The position numbers were made by a program, and so were the translations under genes. 64,000 nt of DNA from Gymnorhina tibicen (Eukaryota; Chordata; Aves; Passeriformes; Artamidae), in assembly GCA_013399875.1 (NCBI GenBank), contig VXAZ01003466.1:671420-735419 (forward strand). The letters are read 5' to 3'. Every line of letters begins with the position of its first letter. Position 1 is the stretch's first letter. This document shows positions 59,754-64,000 of the stretch, one piece after another. Below the pieces are notes generated by a model. It saw only the letters and a list, made by a program, of their open reading frames with translations. It had not been told where the DNA came from and did not search any database.

Positions 59754-62700
59754 CAGAGGCTCAACCCTTCACCAGAAAGTGCATTGTATTAGTCCATAAA
59801 TCTGAAATGATGATGAAGTATCCAAGCAGGGCTCTTGTCCCTCTTTTCCACAGTCCCCTATGTGCCACCCATGCTTGCTTTTTCAGAGTTTGTCCAAAGT
59901 AGCTACAAAATGTACTCTGTTCTTTGCTCCCTTGACATGTCCAGTAAGTGGTGTTTCTTTGCAGGGCTCTGACAAAGCTGCCCACCAAGCAGCACAAACA
60001 GCCCAGACCTTTCTCAAACAGCCTTAGAGGAAGACCGAGAATTCATGGGTAAGCATGTTAGTTTAGGATTCAAAGTGACTTGTTCCAGTTGCGTGGAAAG
60101 GCTGAAGTTCAAAGCACACTAAGCATTCAGTTTGGCCGTCAGCTCAACAGCTCTAAAATTGCTTCAAATAACAACTAGGAATTTGGGGTTCTGTGAGCAG
60201 AAAAAATTCTTCTTCCAAACAGGTCAACATACATACAGCTACCCAACTGATATGTTCATACTGCATGTTTTTACTTGCAAATATATTTTAAAAATCTCTC
60301 AGGTCACTGCATATACAAAGCTTAAGAAGTCCTCTAAACACTACTCAGTTCTGAACAGAAGAATAGAGGGGTGAGACTGGTCTCTTTGATTTAAAATGAT
60401 CTAAAGATGTTAAACAAATGTAGCTGAGACAGTCTGTAAAAGGGAACTACTTTTAAAAATTCTGATCTGGTAGTAATTCATCAAACCTAATATGGTCTGC
60501 TCCTCCAACACTTGCAAAATAATAGAATGAGAGTTTAAAATGTGTTTCTTGACTATTCTTCTGGTCTGAAGAAGCAGGCAAGTGTATAAACTTTCTCAAA
60601 TGAAAGCAACTATTGCTAATGCTATGCCATACTTGCAGTGCTTGGACTATGATAGTAATTAAAGTAGATTTCCATGTCAGCTATGTGAGTAATTATGCTA
60701 ATACCTCACGGTGAGTGATTTTGATTTCTATGTGTTGAATATGACTGTTTATCTAGGGTTTTCACTGAATAGTCATATTCTGGTCTCAGGCATGTTCCTT
60801 TATTATGCTCTGTGGGAATGTAGAGGCAAAAAAAGATGAAAGAGTTTGCGTGATACAGTGTAGTTCCACAATTAATCATTTATTCACCATAGATTTTTCT
60901 CACTTTTTCTTACGATAAAACAGTTGCTAGCATAAACTCAGCCAGTGTAATAATTCTTCATTATTTTTAAATGTCTTCAGTATTTTTGCTTCATTCAGTG
61001 AATTTATTGTTGGACTCAAACTGCTGGACTTAAGCAGTCTAGAACATCACTGTCAGAACAGCACTGCTGGTTTTGTGGCTTATCTGAAGTATATTCACAA
61101 CACACAATGGTTCTGAATGTATATGAAGGCTAGAGATACAGCCCTAATATTCCACCAAAACATTCTGTAGATGACAAGTATCAAGGGGTTTGTCTCCTCC
61201 CTCTATAGCAGCTGGCTGAGACAAGTGATGTTGGCAGTGTGGACACCATGAGGGTTGAAAAGCCAAAAGGAAGTGGCCTATAATTGACTTAACCCAGCTT
61301 CTCCAGGAATAAAATAGGCACCTCAGAATCTGAGCAAAAGGCAGGTTGGATCTGAGGGTTAGAGTAAAGAGAAGGATCTGCTCTGTTTTTCAGGGATTGG
61401 GTTGTCTCCGCAGCCTGACCACTCCTTGCAGAACAAGTTCTTGCTGGAAATCACCAAGGGAAGGATCCTGACCTGGCAAAGAGTGACTGGGGAGGGGGGT
61501 CCCTCCTGGCCCTGTGTTTATTTTCTTCCTTTCTTCAGCTGTTGGCAGAGGCAAAACCAGACAGACAATACAGATATGGTTTATTTGCTTTTCAAAACAC
61601 AAAAACATTTGAAGAACTTGCTAAAATAAAAAAAAACACACCAGCCTTCTCAGATGCAAAGGCTAGAGGGAGCTCCCTCTCCACCTGAAGTTTTAGACAT
61701 CTCTAACTTGAAGGACTACAGGTAAGATTCAACATCCCGGGATGCGGCAATATTTGTGATGCCATGAAAGATTCTGCACATGTACTTATGCAACCTATAA
61801 AATGCCTTTAAAATGCAAATGCTTTAAAGAATGGCTTCAGGAAGCAAAGATTTAGTGACTCTGCCTCTTGCCTGAGCTATGGGCAAAACTGACAGTAGAG
61901 AGGACACTTTGGAAAGGCAACTCCAAGTGGTCTTTTCCAGAGCTCAAGAAAACATGTTAACAGTCTCATATTTCCACAATGAAAAATGTTATTACATTCC
62001 TCATGAAAATAAAAGTTTTTTAGCAAAAGGAAAATTCATTAGAACTGCCAAAGGCAAGGGCAGTTTCAGGGAACTTCAAAAATTCAGATTGACACATAAA
62101 GGCTCTGTGGAAGGAACAATTCTCAATCCTTGTAATACCTGTCAGGCTCACCATCATTGCTAGATCCTTCCTACTTTCTGTAAATTTGTACATTGCCTTG
62201 CACATACCAAAACTTGCAGATGAATGCAAATACATGTTTTAACTATACCTGGAGTTTAACTTTCAACTGCTGTTATAGTAAGACTAGTTTTTATTACACT
62301 TAAATGATATTTGAAAACTCTAGTTGTTTTTAAGATGTCTTTGATCAGCGCTTTGGCATTCATATCTGTTTAAACAGTGAGCTGCATTATTCAGGATGAG
62401 CTTTGATGAGACAGAAGCACAGTCTGGAGGAACAGACTAGTTCTGAAGAGTCAGAAGAATCATGGCAAGAGAGGGTGCTGCACAGATACTCTCTGTCAAA
62501 GCCAGTGCACGGGTCAGCTCTCTGGGTTTTTAACTACAAACAGGTTGCAAGGAACTACTGTGGTAGGGAAAGGCAGACGCTGAATGAGCAGTTACTCTTC
62601 AGTAAAAAAAAAGATGCAAGAGTGACCCTGCAGCAGCACCAAGCCAGGGCATGTGCTGAGAGGAGCTATTTTTTTATGGCATGGACAGTCGGACAGTTGC

Positions 62701-64000
62701 AGGGCTGCAAGACAATCAGTGGCCATCATAACTGAGTTATGAGCACTCCTCACAAATGATGACCTTGACTGGTGGACACATAAGGGTGCTGCTGTGTTTT
62801 GTTTGGTTTTGGGGTACTTTTTGCAACCATTTTAGTACTCATAGAAAAGTTGTTTATCAGTGTGTTAGCAAAATCCACCAGGAGATCAGATCTGGAGACT
62901 GACACACGATGGTGCAATCTATGTGATCATGGGAGCACTTTCCAGTAGAATCCTGCTATACAAAACATGTATGCATTCTACCCAAAAACTTAGCAGACCT
63001 GTTGAATAATTTATATGGTTTATAAGATTTAATGTGAACTAATGAGAAAAAAGAAGAAAGGAAGGATCTTCTGTAATGTGTGCTTTCCACTGAGGACAGG
63101 GATGCCATAGGAAGAAGCAACTGAATATTAAAACTCCCATGGCAGAGAGAGCTACTGAGAGCTAAGTTGGATAACAACCACAGGAGGAGGGGAAGGACAT
63201 GCAATATTCTAGAATATGAAGAATGATGGACAGGAAGAATGAGAACCACAGAGGCTGTGTTTTAATTGCACTTTGTTAAATATATGCACAGAGGATCACA
63301 AGCTCCACAGCTGCCCTCCCTCCTCCACGGATGCTAAAATAAGATGTTTACCCTTTTGAGCAGACTGCTTTGAGACACCAGCACTGCCCTACACTGTCCT
63401 TTGCCAATGCCAAGTTATGCCAAGAAGTGCTTGTGAGCTCATGCACATCACACCCTGTTCACAACTACGTGAGTTTTGCTTTGGAACTCCCTGACCTGCA
63501 GGTAGATCACTGCACGGACAGACAAAGACTCTTGCAAAAAAATCTGCAAACCAATCCTAAAAACCTTTTGCAGATCACAGTGTATCTGACTCTTTGGAAG
63601 GATCTGCAGGACCATTTTTTTCTACAGCAGAGCTAAAGCATCCAAAACACACAGCTTTGATGTTTGCATATCATGCATCTTCCACTAATTTTTCTGTGAC
63701 CCTTTATGGAAAATACGTTAAAATATCAAGGTATAAATTCGTTCTGACACGTTAAATATGGGAGCACTGCTTTAGGAAGAGGATTTTCCTGGATTATCAT
63801 CAAGATTTCTTTCTGTTTTCAAAGGAATGAGAAAAAAATGGGGAAAAAAATTTGGAATTTCACAGAGCAATTCCATCATAATAGTGACAGGAGAGGAAAA
63901 CGGAATGACTTTGAAACCTCATTTGAAGTCATATTCCTAATGGATGAGTGATTAACTTTGCTCAGCCTCTGAAGCAGATCACTTTCTGACCTGCTTTGAT
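59754..64000. other. Non-coding stretch, no confident gene
   Basis: AT-rich unique-looking DNA to the end of the window. A possible splice-bounded exon lies at 61539-61721. Frames of 94 codons (61879-62163), 110 codons (62403-62735) and 97 codons (62956-63249, minus) show no domain. No interspersed repeat, RNA gene or simple repeat of note was identified. Confidence 0.5.

Noticed and set aside
1..64000. Searched by eye for tRNA, rRNA, CRISPR-like arrays, bacterial operons and mitochondrial inserts
   Set aside because: No cloverleaf, spaced repeat array, Shine-Dalgarno-led gene cluster or mitochondrial gene segment was seen. A computational scan (tRNAscan-SE, Infernal, RepeatMasker) would be decisive.

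Overview
This window is vertebrate, almost certainly avian, nuclear DNA. The diagnosis rests on six CR1 (chicken repeat 1) LINE fragments. Three of them keep the bird CR1 3' end, with variants of the ATTCTRTG octamer repeat or a close relative, and two keep recognisable reverse-transcriptase-region coding remnants. Three further blocks look like solo LTRs of avian (probably passerine-type) endogenous retroviruses. There is no bacterial gene organisation, operon, Shine-Dalgarno pattern, CRISPR array, rRNA or tRNA that I can see. The window is moderately AT-rich with scattered GC-rich, CpG-poor patches and no CpG island.

I found no protein-coding gene that I can defend. The open reading frames are short, overlap in several frames, sit mostly in GC-rich patches where stop codons are rarer, and match no family I recognise. 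The exceptions are the CR1 ORF2 relics at about 2.06-2.35 kb (minus) and 7.49-7.76 kb (plus). The window is therefore best read as a large intergenic region or a very large intron.

Layout: 0-7.5 kb holds a minus-strand CR1, a candidate conserved element near 5.9-6.1 kb and a 41-bp tandem duplication. From 7.5 to 20.5 kb there is a plus-strand CR1 RT fragment, a G-quadruplex-prone GGGGA tract near 12.0 kb and a purine tract near 16.8 kb. From 20.5 to 33.6 kb there is an LTR with nested inverted repeats, a short CR1 and long unannotatable stretches. From 33.6 to 46.3 kb there is a CR1 3' end, a CT microsatellite, two minus-strand LTR-like blocks and a second CR1 3' end. From 46.3 to 64 kb there is homeodomain/forkhead-rich single-copy DNA, telomere-like motifs, a 322-codon reading frame, a striking 15-bp perfect inverted repeat near 53.6 kb and a CR1 with a well-preserved octamer tail near 59.7 kb.

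If the region has a function, it is most likely cis-regulation of a distant developmental gene. Several stretches combine retained CpGs with dense TAATTA, TTTGCAT, TAAACA or TCATAAA motifs, as bird conserved noncoding elements often do. That is inference: without a multi-species alignment I cannot show conservation. A few splice-site-like pairs could be exons of an unannotated noncoding transcript; these are low-confidence.
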